Of a stretch of 64,000 bases of DNA, positions 40,511 through 50,148 are shown piece after piece; the first letter of the stretch is position 1; each line of letters starts with the position of its first letter. The stretch is from Nostoc linckia FACHB-104 (lineage in GTDB: Bacteria > Cyanobacteriota > Cyanobacteriia > Cyanobacteriales > Nostocaceae), in assembly GCF_014696615.1 (NCBI RefSeq), contig NZ_JACJQJ010000012.1, forward strand, positions 100,257-164,256, written 5' to 3'. Under the pieces are notes generated by a model. It saw only the letters and a program-made list of their open reading frames with translations, was not told the origin of the DNA and searched no databases. A program made the position numbers and the translations under genes.

Positions 40511-41362
40511 ATGATAGAAAAAATTTTGCTGGCTGTATCTGGATTGGGGCACGCAGAAGAGATGCTCAAGACCTTGAAAGAAGTGCCATCAATTCAAAGT
40601 GCAAAAGTTACTGTTTTGCACGTAGTTAATGCTCAATCCACTGCTTCTGCAATGACAGATAAGTGGGAAGAAGGTGGCAAGATTCTAGCTAATGCTATTC
40701 AGTCTTTGAACTTAGATCCGAGTCAGGTTTCTTCCATCTTGCGCCAAGGCGATCCCAAAGATGTGGTTTGTAAGGTAGCTGATGAAATAGACGCTGACTT
40801 GATTATCATGGGTTCACGAGGACTCAAGCGACTGCAATCAATTTTATCGAACTCCGTGAGCCAGTATGTATTTCAGCTGTCCTCTCGCCCCATGTTGTTG
40901 GTAAAAGATGACATTTATGTCAAGAAAATTAACCGCGTCATGGTAGCAATGGATAACTCTGAGTCTGCAAAACATTGTTTAAGTTTGGCTTTGTTCTTGC
41001 TGCGAGATATCCCAGGCGGTCAGTTGTTTTTGGCTAATGTTAATACTGATTTACGTGGTAAATCATCTGAACCAACCGAAATTACTCCAGAGAAAAATTC
41101 AGTTTTAGCAGCAGCAGTTGCAGATGCCGAAAGATATGGAGTTAAAGCTCGTTGTTTCAGCAGCAATGGCAAACCAGGTGAAGAAATTTGCAGCATGGCC
41201 GACAAGTTGAACGTAGATTTATTATTACTTGGATCTCCAGATCGCCGTCCATCGGTAGCTAAAAGTTTTGTTGATATAGATAGGCTAATCGGTGCTTCTT
41301 TGTCGGACTATGTTCGGGTCAATGCTACTTGTCCTGTATTGTTGGCACGAACTACCAGTTAA
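40511..41362 (+). CDS. Tandem-domain universal stress protein
   Basis: A 283-residue protein made of two UspA domains (about 1-135 and 140-283). The first has ADLIIMGSRGLKRLQSILSN, close to the ATP-binding GxxG-x9-G(S/T) pattern. In the second, LLLLGSPDRRPSVAKSF is more degenerate, so nucleotide binding may be limited to the first domain. Cytosolic. Universal stress proteins modulate survival under stress; a specific role here is unknown. The start MIEKILLAVSG follows AAGACGTAAG. A strongly structured leader precedes it and a good terminator follows. Confidence 0.93.
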   Translation: MIEKILLAVSGLGHAEEMLKTLKEVPSIQSAKVTVLHVVNAQSTASAMTDKWEEGGKILANAIQSLNLDPSQVSSILRQGDPKDVVCKVADEIDADLIIMGSRGLKRLQSILSNSVSQYVFQLSSRPMLLVKDDIYVKKINRVMVAMDNSESAKHCLSLALFLLRDIPGGQLFLANVNTDLRGKSSEPTEITPEKNSVLAAAVADAERYGVKARCFSSNGKPGEEICSMADKLNVDLLLLGSPDRRPSVAKSFVDIDRLIGASLSDYVRVNATCPVLLARTTS

Positions 41363-41395
41363 GGTCACAATAGATTTAGCGGTTGATAAACAAAA

Positions 41396-41430
41396 ACCCC
41401 TACACCATAGGTGCAGGGGTTCTTTATTTT
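41396..41430. terminator. Terminator between usp gene and psbM
   Basis: ACCCCTACACC (41396-41406) pairs with GGTGCAGGGGT (41410-41420) with one mismatch, followed by TCTTTATTTT on the plus strand and preceded by an A-run that serves the minus strand. Probably bidirectional for these convergent genes. Confidence 0.8.
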
Positions 41431-41442
41431 ATAAAAAACGTA

Positions 41443-41559
41443 TTAACTATCTTTTTTACCTTCGCGGCTAGCTGTTTGGATGTACAGAATCAGCAAAAAT
41501 ACAGAGGGAACTAGTACGAACAGAATGCTCGCTACGAACCCCAGGTCATTCACTTGCAT
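41443..41559 (-). CDS. psbM: Photosystem II reaction centre protein M
   Basis: A 38-residue single-helix thylakoid protein read on the minus strand. [18 protein letters not shown] is followed by the hydrophobic helix and ends in [15 protein letters not shown]. This is essentially the canonical PsbM sequence, a small subunit at the photosystem II dimer interface. Start ATG at 41559, stop TAA at 41443-41445. Confidence 0.96.
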   Translation of the reverse strand: MQVNDLGFVASILFVLVPSVFLLILYIQTASREGKKDS

Positions 41560-41722
41560 GGCAAGAAAGCCTCTCTTAGATTTCCAGTCAACAACATTAG
41601 AATAGCATCATCAATGACAGAGTTAGGCAATTCAAAATTCAAAATTATGAAACTCTAGTTTGATAACGCCATTGGCGATTGCACGGATGGAAATGAAAGT
41701 TAGAAGTGGTGAACCTAAGTAG

Positions 41723-42019
41723 TTAAGGCTTTGTTACTACGCTGACAGGCCCATTTACTAAAGTTTGGCAAGCAAGGCGATAGTTTGTAGGCTTTTTCTT
41801 CAATTTACGGTTTTCTACATCTGTTCGTGGAGAAAGATTCTCTATTCCTTCAACAATCTCGACTATGCAAGTGCCACATTGACCATAGCCGCCACAATTT
41901 GTCATTTTGCCGAATAATGTATAGATGTCAATCCCATTTTGCATTGCTTTTAGCCGAAGATTAGCACCATCTGCAGCCACTACTTCCTTCTCTTCTTTAA
42001 CAAATTTTATATTACCCAT
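41723..42019 (-). CDS. [2Fe-2S] ferredoxin
   Basis: A 98-residue 2Fe-2S ferredoxin. Cluster ligands are C42, C48 and C51 in [11 protein letters not shown] and C84 in RLACQTLV, a C-x5-C-x2-C spacing as in adrenodoxin or chlorosome-type ferredoxins rather than the photosynthetic PetF spacing of four. It is probably a specialised electron carrier. It lies between psbM and psbK on the same strand, but spacing suggests separate transcripts. Confidence 0.92.
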   Translation of the reverse strand: MGNIKFVKEEKEVVAADGANLRLKAMQNGIDIYTLFGKMTNCGGYGQCGTCIVEIVEGIENLSPRTDVENRKLKKKPTNYRLACQTLVNGPVSVVTKP

Positions 42020-42150
42020 AACTGATACCTTACTATCTTTAAGAGTGGCTTTTGCCTGTTTGTTGACTAGGCTTGATATACTAATCTAAGTCTATAGTAA
42101 TTTATTACAAAATATTAAGAAATATCAAATTAAGTAAACAATATGATGCC

Positions 42151-42184
42151 AAAAAAATAGGACAGGTACAAAAAACCTGTCCTA
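42151..42184 (-). terminator. Intrinsic terminator of psbK
   Basis: On the minus strand TAGGACAGGT/ACCTGTCCTA (42158-42167 and 42175-42184) forms a 10-bp stem followed by a run of seven T. Confidence 0.85.
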
Positions 42185-42204
42185 AAGATTTTAAATTAAT
42201 TAAC

Positions 42205-42342
42205 TTACCTAAATCCGACTGCTGCTTGCCAGACGAAAGCAAGTAACAAGAAGAAAACGGGAATGACTGGGAGAACATCCACCAAAGGATCAAAAATTTG
42301 GTAAGCTTCTGGTAATTTTGCTAACAACAGTGCTGCTTCCAT
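42205..42342 (-). CDS. psbK: Photosystem II reaction centre protein K
   Basis: A 45-residue precursor on the minus strand: [17 protein letters not shown], then [20 protein letters not shown] and WQAAVGFR. The segment from KLPEAY to the C-terminus is canonical PsbK, with one transmembrane helix; the first residues are normally removed to give the mature subunit. Start ATG at 42342, stop at 42205-42207. A terminator follows directly. Confidence 0.96.
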
Positions 42343-42401
42343 ATTTGTTTATATCCACCTATCCAACACAGCATTTCATAATTGATAGGTATCTTAACAT
42401 G

Positions 42402-42484
42402 GTTTGGTCATTAGTCATTTGGGGTTTGTCATTAGTCATTTGGCTTTTACCTCATTACCCAATACCCAGTCCCTGATCCCTAGT
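42402..42484. repeat. TCATTTGG / TTACCCA repeats between psbK and tgt
   Basis: GGTCATTAGTCATTTGGGGTTTGTCATTAGTC-type units followed by CATTACCC/CAATACCC units, directly abutting the tgt stop codon. Confidence 0.7.
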
Positions 42485-42485
42485 T

Positions 42486-44198
<1,713 letters not shown>

Positions 44199-44651
44199 TT
44201 AAAAGGAATCAGAAGTATCGTCATCAATTTCTGCATCCCATCTGGCTGAGAGTACTTGCTCCATCATGGCTTCGATGGCGCTGACATTTAAGCTTCTCTC
44301 TCTGCGCTCTTGCAGAGGTGTTGAAAGGGGAATTAGCCGCAAACACATACCCTCTTGCATTAAATCAAAGTAGGTTTCTTGTTGCGGAGACTGTTTTAGT
44401 TCTAAATAATCAAAACTATAAACATTCAAGTAAAGCGCTTGGTTAGCGACTAGAGTAGACCGTTGAGGATTAGCAAATACTTCCATCACATCACCATCAC
44501 CCTCGCTCTGTAATTGACCTTCGTGGGTGTAGATGTAGTGGACTCGACCTAAATCAGCCAGCAATCGCCGTATGTCGAGCTTATTTACAATAATTCCCGT
44601 GTTAATAATGCACGGAGCTGGTATCCTGGTTTCGGGTAGATGATGACTCAT
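44199..44651 (-). CDS. Conserved hypothetical protein
   Basis: A 150-residue protein starting at the ATG at 44651 (MSHHLPETRIPAPCIINTG); the frame extends 15 codons upstream without support. Features: GIIVNKLDIRRLLADLGRVHYIYTHEGQL, DVMEVFANPQRSTLVANQALYLNVYSFDYLEL, and an acidic C-terminus. The alternating strands suggest a compact alpha/beta fold. I do not recognise a named family, but the sequence has the look of a well-conserved cyanobacterial protein. No signal peptide. Confidence 0.7.
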   Translation of the reverse strand: MSHHLPETRIPAPCIINTGIIVNKLDIRRLLADLGRVHYIYTHEGQLQSEGDGDVMEVFANPQRSTLVANQALYLNVYSFDYLELKQSPQQETYFDLMQEGMCLRLIPLSTPLQERRERSLNVSAIEAMMEQVLSARWDAEIDDDTSDSF

Positions 44652-44750
44652 AAACAAATAGGGAATGAGCGAAGGTGAGGTGTAATAGAAGCGCAAAAGT
44701 TTAAGTTAATAGCCCTCTGTTACCCCCTACATTTAAAAAAATATCAACTT

Positions 44751-44836
44751 TCTTAGGCAATCGTCTAATAACCTTGATGAAGTTATTAGTTCAAGGATAC
44801 AAGACAAAAGTATGTCTGATGAAATATTGCCTAAGA
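44751..44836. other. Foldable three-way-junction-like sequence
   Basis: TCTTAGGCAAT (44751-44761) pairs perfectly with ATTGCCTAAGA (44826-44836). The enclosed sequence contains CTAATAAC/GTTATTAG (8 bp) and AGACA/TGTCT (5 bp) hairpins, giving a closed three-way junction of 86 nt. Could be a small RNA, a leader element or a miniature mobile palindrome. It does not match the tRNA pattern. Confidence 0.4.
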
Positions 44837-45021
44837 ATTTTATAGTCCGTATAAAAAAATACCAAATACTAGTTGTTGTTACTGAAACTAGCATAACAAA
44901 ATTTTGTGGACGAATTACAACAGAGAATAAAACTTATAGAAAGCTTTAAAATCTTTTTCTACAGGCTGTGCAGTAATGGTAAGCGTTATTCCACAAATCG
45001 CTTTTGAAACAAGTAAATTAT

Positions 45022-45795
45022 ATGACAAATCAGCCTCCGTGGTGGAAAAAGCTGCTGTTGAATCTAATATCTAGCGTGATATTTTATACCGCTATTCCCT
45101 TGCCATACGTGAATGGATTGGAATTTGGGAGAGTAGCACGTTTTGCTTTGTTAGTAGGAGTGTTGATTGGGGGAATTTTAGGGTTATGTGATATAGGCAT
45201 GAGTTATCTGGGTATACCAATATTAACTCGTAGTGCTTTAGTAATTAGCTTAGGGATTGGCATTACTGGAGGATTACATTTAGATGGCGCAATGGATACA
45301 GCTGACGGATTGGCGGTAGCTGATCAGAAAAGACGGCTAGAGGTGATGACAGATAGCGCTACAGGTGCTTTTGGCGCAATGGCATCGATCGCCATAGTGC
45401 TGCTAAAAACAGCTGCGTTAACAGAGATAGAAGGAAACCGTTGGCTGATATTGATGGCGGCTTGTGGTTGGGGACGCTGGGGACAACAGCTAGCGATCGC
45501 TTGTTATCCTTACCTTAAACCTAGTGGTAAAGGTGCAGTTCATAAACAAGCCATTCAATCTTATAAAGACGTATTACCTGGGCTTTTGTTACTAATTGGT
45601 TTAAGTGGTTTACTTTTTTTAATAGATAGCCAGCAGAGATTTTTAGCACTAGCAATGGTAATCGCTGGGAGTGCGATCGCTACTATAACTGGTGCCTGGT
45701 TTAACCACAAATTAGGTGGGCACACAGGAGACACCTATGGTGCAGTCGTGGAATGGACTGAAGCCCTATTTCTCTGCGCGTTAACTGGTTTTTGA
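45022..45795 (+). CDS. cobS: Adenosylcobinamide-GDP ribazoletransferase (cobalamin synthase)
   Basis: A 257-residue integral membrane enzyme joining adenosylcobinamide-GDP to alpha-ribazole, the last step of cobalamin assembly. Several hydrophobic helices are visible. The conserved motif [16 protein letters not shown] with its acidic residues is diagnostic, as is [20 protein letters not shown] near the C-terminus. I start at the ATG at 45022 ([10 protein letters not shown]) rather than a TTG six codons upstream. No other cob gene or cobalamin riboswitch-like sequence was seen nearby. Confidence 0.95.
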   Translation: MTNQPPWWKKLLLNLISSVIFYTAIPLPYVNGLEFGRVARFALLVGVLIGGILGLCDIGMSYLGIPILTRSALVISLGIGITGGLHLDGAMDTADGLAVADQKRRLEVMTDSATGAFGAMASIAIVLLKTAALTEIEGNRWLILMAACGWGRWGQQLAIACYPYLKPSGKGAVHKQAIQSYKDVLPGLLLLIGLSGLLFLIDSQQRFLALAMVIAGSAIATITGAWFNHKLGGHTGDTYGAVVEWTEALFLCALTGF

Positions 45796-45879
45796 GATGG
45801 GAATTGGGGATGAGGGGGAAAAGGGGAAAAATTGCAATTACCCATTACCAATGCCCCATATCCCATGCCCCATGCCCAT
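45796..45879. repeat. Short simple repeats after cobS
   Basis: GGGAATTGGGGATGAGGGGG and AATGCCCCAT/CCATGCCC units fill the gap to the convergent PPC-domain gene. Confidence 0.65.
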
Positions 45880-46341
45880 TTATTTAATCGGTTGCAGTTT
45901 GGTCACTTTGAGTTTAAAGTTACCAACGCCAGTTTCCCCAAAAGAACGAACGCGAATGATATAAGTTCCTGTCTCTGCAATCCGGGTAAACAATAGGGAA
46001 TTGCTGGTGCCATCAGGGCCATCATCATTTTCTGCTAAGGTTACACCATTAGGTGAAAGCAGTGTAATAATGCTGTCAAAGTTGTCAGATGATAAATCAA
46101 CTGCTAAGTTATCGCCTTTGCTGAGCTTTACCGTATAATCACGGGCAAATCCACCCTGGCCTGTAGGAATATCTTTTTCTGAAAGAGTATCGGAAAATTC
46201 AGAACTAGTAGTAGTTAAAGGAATTGGACTATATAACTTATTTTGAGCAAAAGCGGCAGTTGTACTAATGCTCATTGCCAATAAGGTGGCAGGAAAGATA
46301 ATTACTTGTTGCAAACCCGCTGCAAAGCCTTTTCTGTTCAT
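45880..46341 (-). CDS. Secreted PPC-domain (bacterial pre-peptidase C-terminal) protein
   Basis: A 153-residue protein with a signal peptide (MNRKGFAAGLQQVIIFPATL, cleaved near TTAAFAQ). A single pre-peptidase C-terminal domain follows: GFARDYTVKLSKGDNLAVDLS, FDSIITLLSPNGVTLAENDDG, and GTYIIRVRSFGETGVGNFKL. Such domains usually accompany secreted proteases; here it stands alone, so it may bind calcium or cell-surface partners. Function unknown. Confidence 0.88.
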   Translation of the reverse strand: MNRKGFAAGLQQVIIFPATLLAMSISTTAAFAQNKLYSPIPLTTTSSEFSDTLSEKDIPTGQGGFARDYTVKLSKGDNLAVDLSSDNFDSIITLLSPNGVTLAENDDGPDGTSNSLLFTRIAETGTYIIRVRSFGETGVGNFKLKVTKLQPIK

Positions 46342-46482
46342 TTAAAGCAAAATCCCACAAAAACAGGGTGATTTGGTCAAACAATTTTGAATTTTGCGTA
46401 CTCTGACTTTTCGCAAAATCCAAAATTGGCAAGGTCAAATATAGAGTTTCCTAGAATTACTTTCCCATGAGTTGTTGAGTTA

Positions 46483-47157
46483 CTAATTTTTTATAGCAGT
46501 AGCAAGTGCTACTAACCCTGAAACCGTAATTCCACACTGACGAAGTGTTTGTACCGCAGCAGCGGCGGTAGCACCTGTAGTGTAGATATCGTCTACTAAC
46601 AACACGGGGAAAGTTGGAGGACTGCGGCGAAATTCCTGACCCACAGCAAAAGCTGCGGCCAAGTTTGTTTCTCGCTCAGATACTGATAAACCAAATTGTG
46701 CTTTAGTTTCTCTAACTCTTTCTAGACCATTTAGTTTGAATTTTAACCCAGTTGTTTGGCAAAAGCTTTGCCCTAGTAGTGCTGCTTGGTTGTAGCCTCG
46801 CTTTTTTTGCTTACTTGCGTGAAGTGGGATAGGAACAACAGTCAGCTTTTGATGACGTATGGGTGAATTTAATAACCATGTCTCACCTAACCATTGACCC
46901 AACGGCTGAGAAATTTGTGGTTGATTTTCATATTTCATCACTGCGATCGCTCTTTTTAGAGAACCACCATAAATTCCCCAGCTAAATACTGGTATAGCCT
47001 GTTGCCAAAACTTATTAGGTTCTTGCAGACGACATTGCTGCAGCTGTCTTTCACAGTATTCACACACTTCACGCGATGTACTGCGTTGGCACAAAGGGCA
47101 ATGGGATTGTAAGAAAAGGTTCAGTAAGCCTTTCAATGCACTTCTAGCATAAATCAC
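46483..47157 (-). CDS. ComF-type phosphoribosyltransferase family protein
   Basis: A 224-residue ComF-family protein. The N-terminal zinc-ribbon cysteines lie in CPLCQRSTSREVCEYCE. The C-terminal phosphoribosyltransferase domain includes VPIPLHASKQKKRGYNQAA and the PRPP loop VLLVDDIYTTGATAAA. In other bacteria ComF homologues are linked to DNA uptake; many cyanobacteria are naturally competent, so a similar role is possible but unproven. Monocistronic on the minus strand. Confidence 0.9.
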   Translation of the reverse strand: MIYARSALKGLLNLFLQSHCPLCQRSTSREVCEYCERQLQQCRLQEPNKFWQQAIPVFSWGIYGGSLKRAIAVMKYENQPQISQPLGQWLGETWLLNSPIRHQKLTVVPIPLHASKQKKRGYNQAALLGQSFCQTTGLKFKLNGLERVRETKAQFGLSVSERETNLAAAFAVGQEFRRSPPTFPVLLVDDIYTTGATAAAAVQTLRQCGITVSGLVALATAIKN

Positions 47158-47224
47158 AGCTAGTCTGTCCTTTTAACATCAGATATAACTGACATTAATC
47201 TGGCACAAATTAACTTTGGTGTTG

Positions 47225-47312
47225 GGGGTTTGTCATTTGTCATTGGTCATTGGTCATTTGTCATTTGGGGTTTGTCCCCAATTACCCATTACCTATTACC
47301 TATTACCTATTG
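47225..47312. repeat. TCATTGG and TTACCTA heptamer repeats
   Basis: TTTGTCATTGGTCATTGGTC units are followed by ATTACCC/ATTACCT units. The run directly precedes the surviving part of a truncated Uma2-type gene. Confidence 0.75.
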
Positions 47313-47316
47313 CCAA

Positions 47317-47586
47317 ACTCTATCTGAGATTTACCTAATTATTGAAGTGGCAGATAGCAGCCTGAAACTAGACTGTGAAATTAAAGATAAATCCCATTCA
47401 AAAGCGGGAATTCGTGATTATTGGGTGTTAGATGTGGTTAACCGCCGATTACACGTCTTTCGGGAACCAAAAGACAATGGCTACCAAAGCGAACAGATTT
47501 TGTCAGAAGATGAGACTATTTAACCCCTAGAGTTTCCAGATTTAAGGATTACAGTTTTACAGATGTTACCCCTAGTAAATAAATAG
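47317..47586 (+). pseudogene. Uma2-family (DUF820) endonuclease-like remnant
   Basis: The translation from 47317 reads LSEIYLIIEVADSSLKLD, then GIRDYWVLDVVNRRLHVFREP and GYQSEQILSEDETI, which is the C-terminal half of a Uma2-type PD-(D/E)XK protein (EVADSS and DYWVLD core). A TAA at 47521-47523 interrupts the frame. In the same frame PLEFPDLRITVLQML, the usual C-terminus, follows. The N-terminal half is missing and replaced by simple repeats. A clear gene remnant. Confidence 0.8.
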
Positions 47587-47595
47587 CTAGCTTCC

Positions 47596-48144
47596 TTAAT
47601 CCCCAGTCCCCAGTCCCCAGTCCTCAGTCCCCAATTCCCAGTCACCAGTCCTCAATTCAGGCTGATTGAGGTATTTGACATAAACGCGATCGCACCTTGG
47701 GGTTTCTACTCCGGTTGCGGGTTGATAGCCGTTGCTTTCATAGAGTTTGACGGCTTCTACTAAAACACTGGCGGTTTCAATCCAAATTTGCTGAAAACCA
47801 CGGGTGGCGATCGCAGCTTCTAGTTGTTGTAACAAATATTTCCCTAGACCTATACCTCTGATGCTGGGTAAGAGGTACATTTTGCGGATTTCCACGGCTT
47901 TTTCACCCCTATTTATGGGGTAATATGCCCCAGTTCCTACGAGATGACCTTGGTGTTCAATTACCCAAAACTCACCGCCTGTGGCTAAGTAGCATTCTTC
48001 GACTTTCACCACATCTCGGTCAGCACCGTTTGGTTCCCAGTCCAAACCGTATTCTGATAATACATAACTAATGACTGCGGCAGTGCTTGTGCGATCGCCC
48101 TGCTCCCAGTTACGAATCAAAAAGTCTCGGTAATAATCTCTCAT
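47596..48144 (-). CDS. GNAT-family N-acetyltransferase with repeat-derived C-terminal tail
   Basis: A 182-residue acetyltransferase starting at the ATG at 48144 (MRDYYRDFLIRNWEQGD). The acetyl-CoA binding motif A is MYLLPSIRGIGLGKYLLQQL, with the core HQGHLVGTGAYYP upstream and VKLYESNGYQPA downstream. Substrate unknown. The last ~18 residues (RTGDWELGTEDWGLGTGD) are encoded by GGGGACT/CCCCAGT heptamers at 47598-47652, so a repeat has displaced the original stop codon. Upstream sequence in the same frame is not conserved-looking and is excluded. Confidence 0.9.
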   Translation of the reverse strand: MRDYYRDFLIRNWEQGDRTSTAAVISYVLSEYGLDWEPNGADRDVVKVEECYLATGGEFWVIEHQGHLVGTGAYYPINRGEKAVEIRKMYLLPSIRGIGLGKYLLQQLEAAIATRGFQQIWIETASVLVEAVKLYESNGYQPATGVETPRCDRVYVKYLNQPELRTGDWELGTEDWGLGTGD

Positions 48145-48191
48145 CGTAAAATTTTCAATAATTATAATTTTGAACGGGAGCAAAATGAGAG

Positions 48192-48585
48192 TCAAGTTTG
48201 TACAGAAAAATCTTCTGGTTCTATATCCCAATTTACCCAACTTATAGCAACTCTGGCAGAGTTGATCTCAGGAGGTACTCTTAATGTATGAATTTTGCCA
48301 GTGCTAGGGCAAGTCATTTTTAATAAATGAATCGGTTCGACATCGATATCAGCACCAATGCGAAGTAGGGTATATTCTTGTCAAGAATCAAGTGCTTGCG
48401 CCTGTAATTGCTCACATATACGATCGTAGCCTATAGCTTGGATCAATACGCGTCTAAGTTCAGCGTCTTCTTCTTATAACAGCCACTGCACTTACCATTC
48501 ATGAGTGTGCAGCTTAGCGTATTTATCGGGTAATTTTACTCTGTAATAGTAGTATGCCAGCCAATCGCACACTATACAAACTTTA
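48192..48585 (-). pseudogene. DUF6745-type gene remnant with three in-frame stops
   Basis: On the minus strand one frame reads VKLPDKYAKLHTHEW, stop, VQWLL, stop, EEDAELRRVLIQAIGYDRIC ... LDS, stop, QEYTLLRIGADIDVEPIHLL, KMTCPSTGKIHTLRVPPEIN and SWVNWDIEPEDFSVQT, then a normal TGA at 48192-48194. This matches the C-terminus of cyanobacterial DUF6745 proteins as I remember them. Three nonsense codons but no frameshift indicate a decayed 3' part. The 5' part is gone. Confidence 0.75.
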
Positions 48586-48805
48586 TCATAGAGAAATATC
48601 TAACTACAGTTTTCAAATAGTTGATGTAGTCATTGCAATGTCTGTATCAATTTCTTCCAAGAGTGGCAAAATATTTCAGATTTCAAAGTATAAGAAATCT
48701 GACAAACTAGCGCTCAATTTCTTAGTTATAAATCGATGACATTGAGTCCATCAGAGTTTGGTTTAGCTGTGGTTCAGACATGGGATAATAGCTGGCAAGA
48801 AATTT

Positions 48806-49210
48806 TTAAATGACGATACCCAGGTTGGTGTAAATCTCAATCAAATTACCATCAGGGTCGCGAAAATGAGCTGTACGAATTCCCCATTCTGGACGGTCTG
48901 TAGGTGGAGCCATTAAGATGCCATTATGGTCTTTGAGCCGTTGATAAACTTCATCGACATTATCAACGGCAAAAATCAAGGATGTCTTATCCTGGCTGGT
49001 GAAGGATGAAGGCTGATCCATGCTAGGGATGACTTGAGCCATTAACTCTTTTTTGAATATAGATAGTTGAATAGATCCGGTACTAAACTCAGCGTATCCG
49101 CTTTCTTCATTACCCCAATCCAAATTCAAACCTAATAAATCCCGGTAGAACAAAAAAGTGTCTTTGTAATTGGAAACGAGCAGTCTGAGGTGTGTTAACT
49201 GAAGTTTCAT
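48806..49210 (-). CDS. VOC/glyoxalase-superfamily protein
   Basis: A 134-residue single-domain vicinal-oxygen-chelate protein. LTHLRLLVSNYKDTFLFYRD begins the first beta-alpha-beta-beta-beta unit and LIFAVDNVDEVYQRLKDHN the second. HFRDPDGNLIEIYTN near the C-terminus supplies a metal-ligand Glu. Such proteins include glyoxalases, dioxygenases and resistance proteins; the substrate is not evident. 20 bp downstream of the miaE gene on the same strand, so probably cotranscribed. Confidence 0.9.
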   Translation of the reverse strand: MKLQLTHLRLLVSNYKDTFLFYRDLLGLNLDWGNEESGYAEFSTGSIQLSIFKKELMAQVIPSMDQPSSFTSQDKTSLIFAVDNVDEVYQRLKDHNGILMAPPTDRPEWGIRTAHFRDPDGNLIEIYTNLGIVI

Positions 49211-49230
49211 AATTGATGCACATTAATGGG

Positions 49231-49878
49231 TTAACTGTGAATCCTAGGTTCTGGGTGTAAAGTTGCTAGCAATTGACTTTCAACAAATGCTAGTTCATCG
49301 AGCCGTTGCATGACAATTGCTCTGTCAAAATAAGTATCTGCTAAAACCCAATAAGTACCAAAGTGACGTGCTTCAGATGCCATCAAACCGCGATAAAATT
49401 TTGCTAATTCTGGCTCAGGACAGTGTGTAGCTAATAATCCTAAACGTTCGTGGCTGCGTGCTTCAATTAATCCAGTCACGAGTAAAGAATCTAAAAATCT
49501 GTCGGGTTCTTGGGGACGAACTTGTGCTTTTAAACCTGCACCGTAGGGAGGTGGTGGTAAAGGTGCAAGGGGAATATTGCGGCGTTCTAGCCACTGATTG
49601 ACAAGTTCAAAGTGTTCTAGTTCTTCGCGAGCGATCGCAGTTAATTCCCTGACCATTTTCGCATTGGAAGGGTAGCGAAACATAAAATTTAACGCCACAC
49701 CCGCGGCTTTGCGTTCGCAGTGGGAGTGGTCGAGCAGGATAATATCTAAGTTAGCGATCGCTTGTTCTACCCAAGCTGAACTAGTAGGTTGTTTGAGAGC
49801 GTTGATCGTTGGTAATTCGGTAAGCACAGGATAAAAAAACTCCAGATATCTCAATGTAGCTGAGATAGCCCAGCACAT
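49231..49878 (-). CDS. miaE: tRNA-(ms2io6A)-hydroxylase MiaE
   Basis: A di-iron hydroxylase acting on the hypermodified adenosine 37 of tRNA. Di-iron ligands fit in DHSHCERKAAGVALNFMFRY, AREELEHFELVNQWL, EARSHERLGLL and ASEARHFGTYWVLAD (ferritin-like four-helix bundle). I list the first in-frame ATG (49878). Sequence before about TINALKQPTSSAWVEQA is not conserved-looking, and a GTG at 49827 with GGAG 12 nt upstream may be the true start. TTGACTG repeats lie just upstream (49898-49923). Confidence 0.92.
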   Translation of the reverse strand: MCWAISATLRYLEFFYPVLTELPTINALKQPTSSAWVEQAIANLDIILLDHSHCERKAAGVALNFMFRYPSNAKMVRELTAIAREELEHFELVNQWLERRNIPLAPLPPPPYGAGLKAQVRPQEPDRFLDSLLVTGLIEARSHERLGLLATHCPEPELAKFYRGLMASEARHFGTYWVLADTYFDRAIVMQRLDELAFVESQLLATLHPEPRIHS

Positions 49879-49897
49879 TGATTTTAATCTTTTCACA

Positions 49898-49925
49898 GTT
49901 GACTGTTGACTGTTGACTGTCAACA
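49898..49925. repeat. TTGACTG tandem heptamers
   Basis: Three to four copies of GTTGACT directly upstream of miaE, extending its open frame artificially. Confidence 0.75.
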
Positions 49926-49965
49926 GCCCGATGAAATGATTATGGCAACTGAGATGGGTTTTAGT

Positions 49966-50082
49966 TTACCAGTCTATGGGTTGGCGATCGCGGAAAAATC
50001 CACCAGTAGGGCTACCATCAGGAAGCGTTGCTAACCAGACAATTGTATCTGCGCCTTGTTCTAGGGTTCTGGGTGCAATACC
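49966..50082 (-). pseudogene. 3' end of a short-chain dehydrogenase gene cut by the element
   Basis: On the minus strand 38 codons, [20 protein letters not shown], then [18 protein letters not shown] and a TAA stop at 49966-49968. This is the typical C-terminus of classical SDR oxidoreductases ([17 protein letters not shown] and [12 protein letters not shown]). The codons immediately upstream (TAT, TTA, GTA, TGA) do not continue the family and include a stop at 50092-50094. The rest of the gene is absent from the window. The break coincides with the recombinase-bearing edge of the element, so the gene is split, not merely decayed; no internal damage is seen in the remnant. Confidence 0.85.
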
Positions 50083-50100
50083 ATATAATACTCATATATC

Positions 50101-50115
50101 AGTTATCTGATAACT
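50101..50115. promoter_or_regulatory. Palindrome upstream of the integrase gene
   Basis: AGTTATCTGATAACT is a perfect 7-1-7 dyad, 34 bp before the integrase start and about 20 bp from the SDR junction. Its AGTTAT/ATAACT ends resemble the ends of the 40-bp palindromes inside the element. It may bind the recombinase, an excisionase or a repressor. Confidence 0.5.
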
Positions 50116-50148
50116 AAAAAATCTACTTTGAGCATTTAATGAGCATTT

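Noticed and set aside
44800..44850. CTGATGA motif suggesting a hammerhead ribozyme in the foldable element
   Set aside because: The sequence after CTGATGA cannot form stem II followed by GAAA, so the hammerhead core is not satisfied.
44700..45021. Cobalamin riboswitch before cobS
   Set aside because: No B12-box-like sequence or the expected multi-hairpin arrangement was found.
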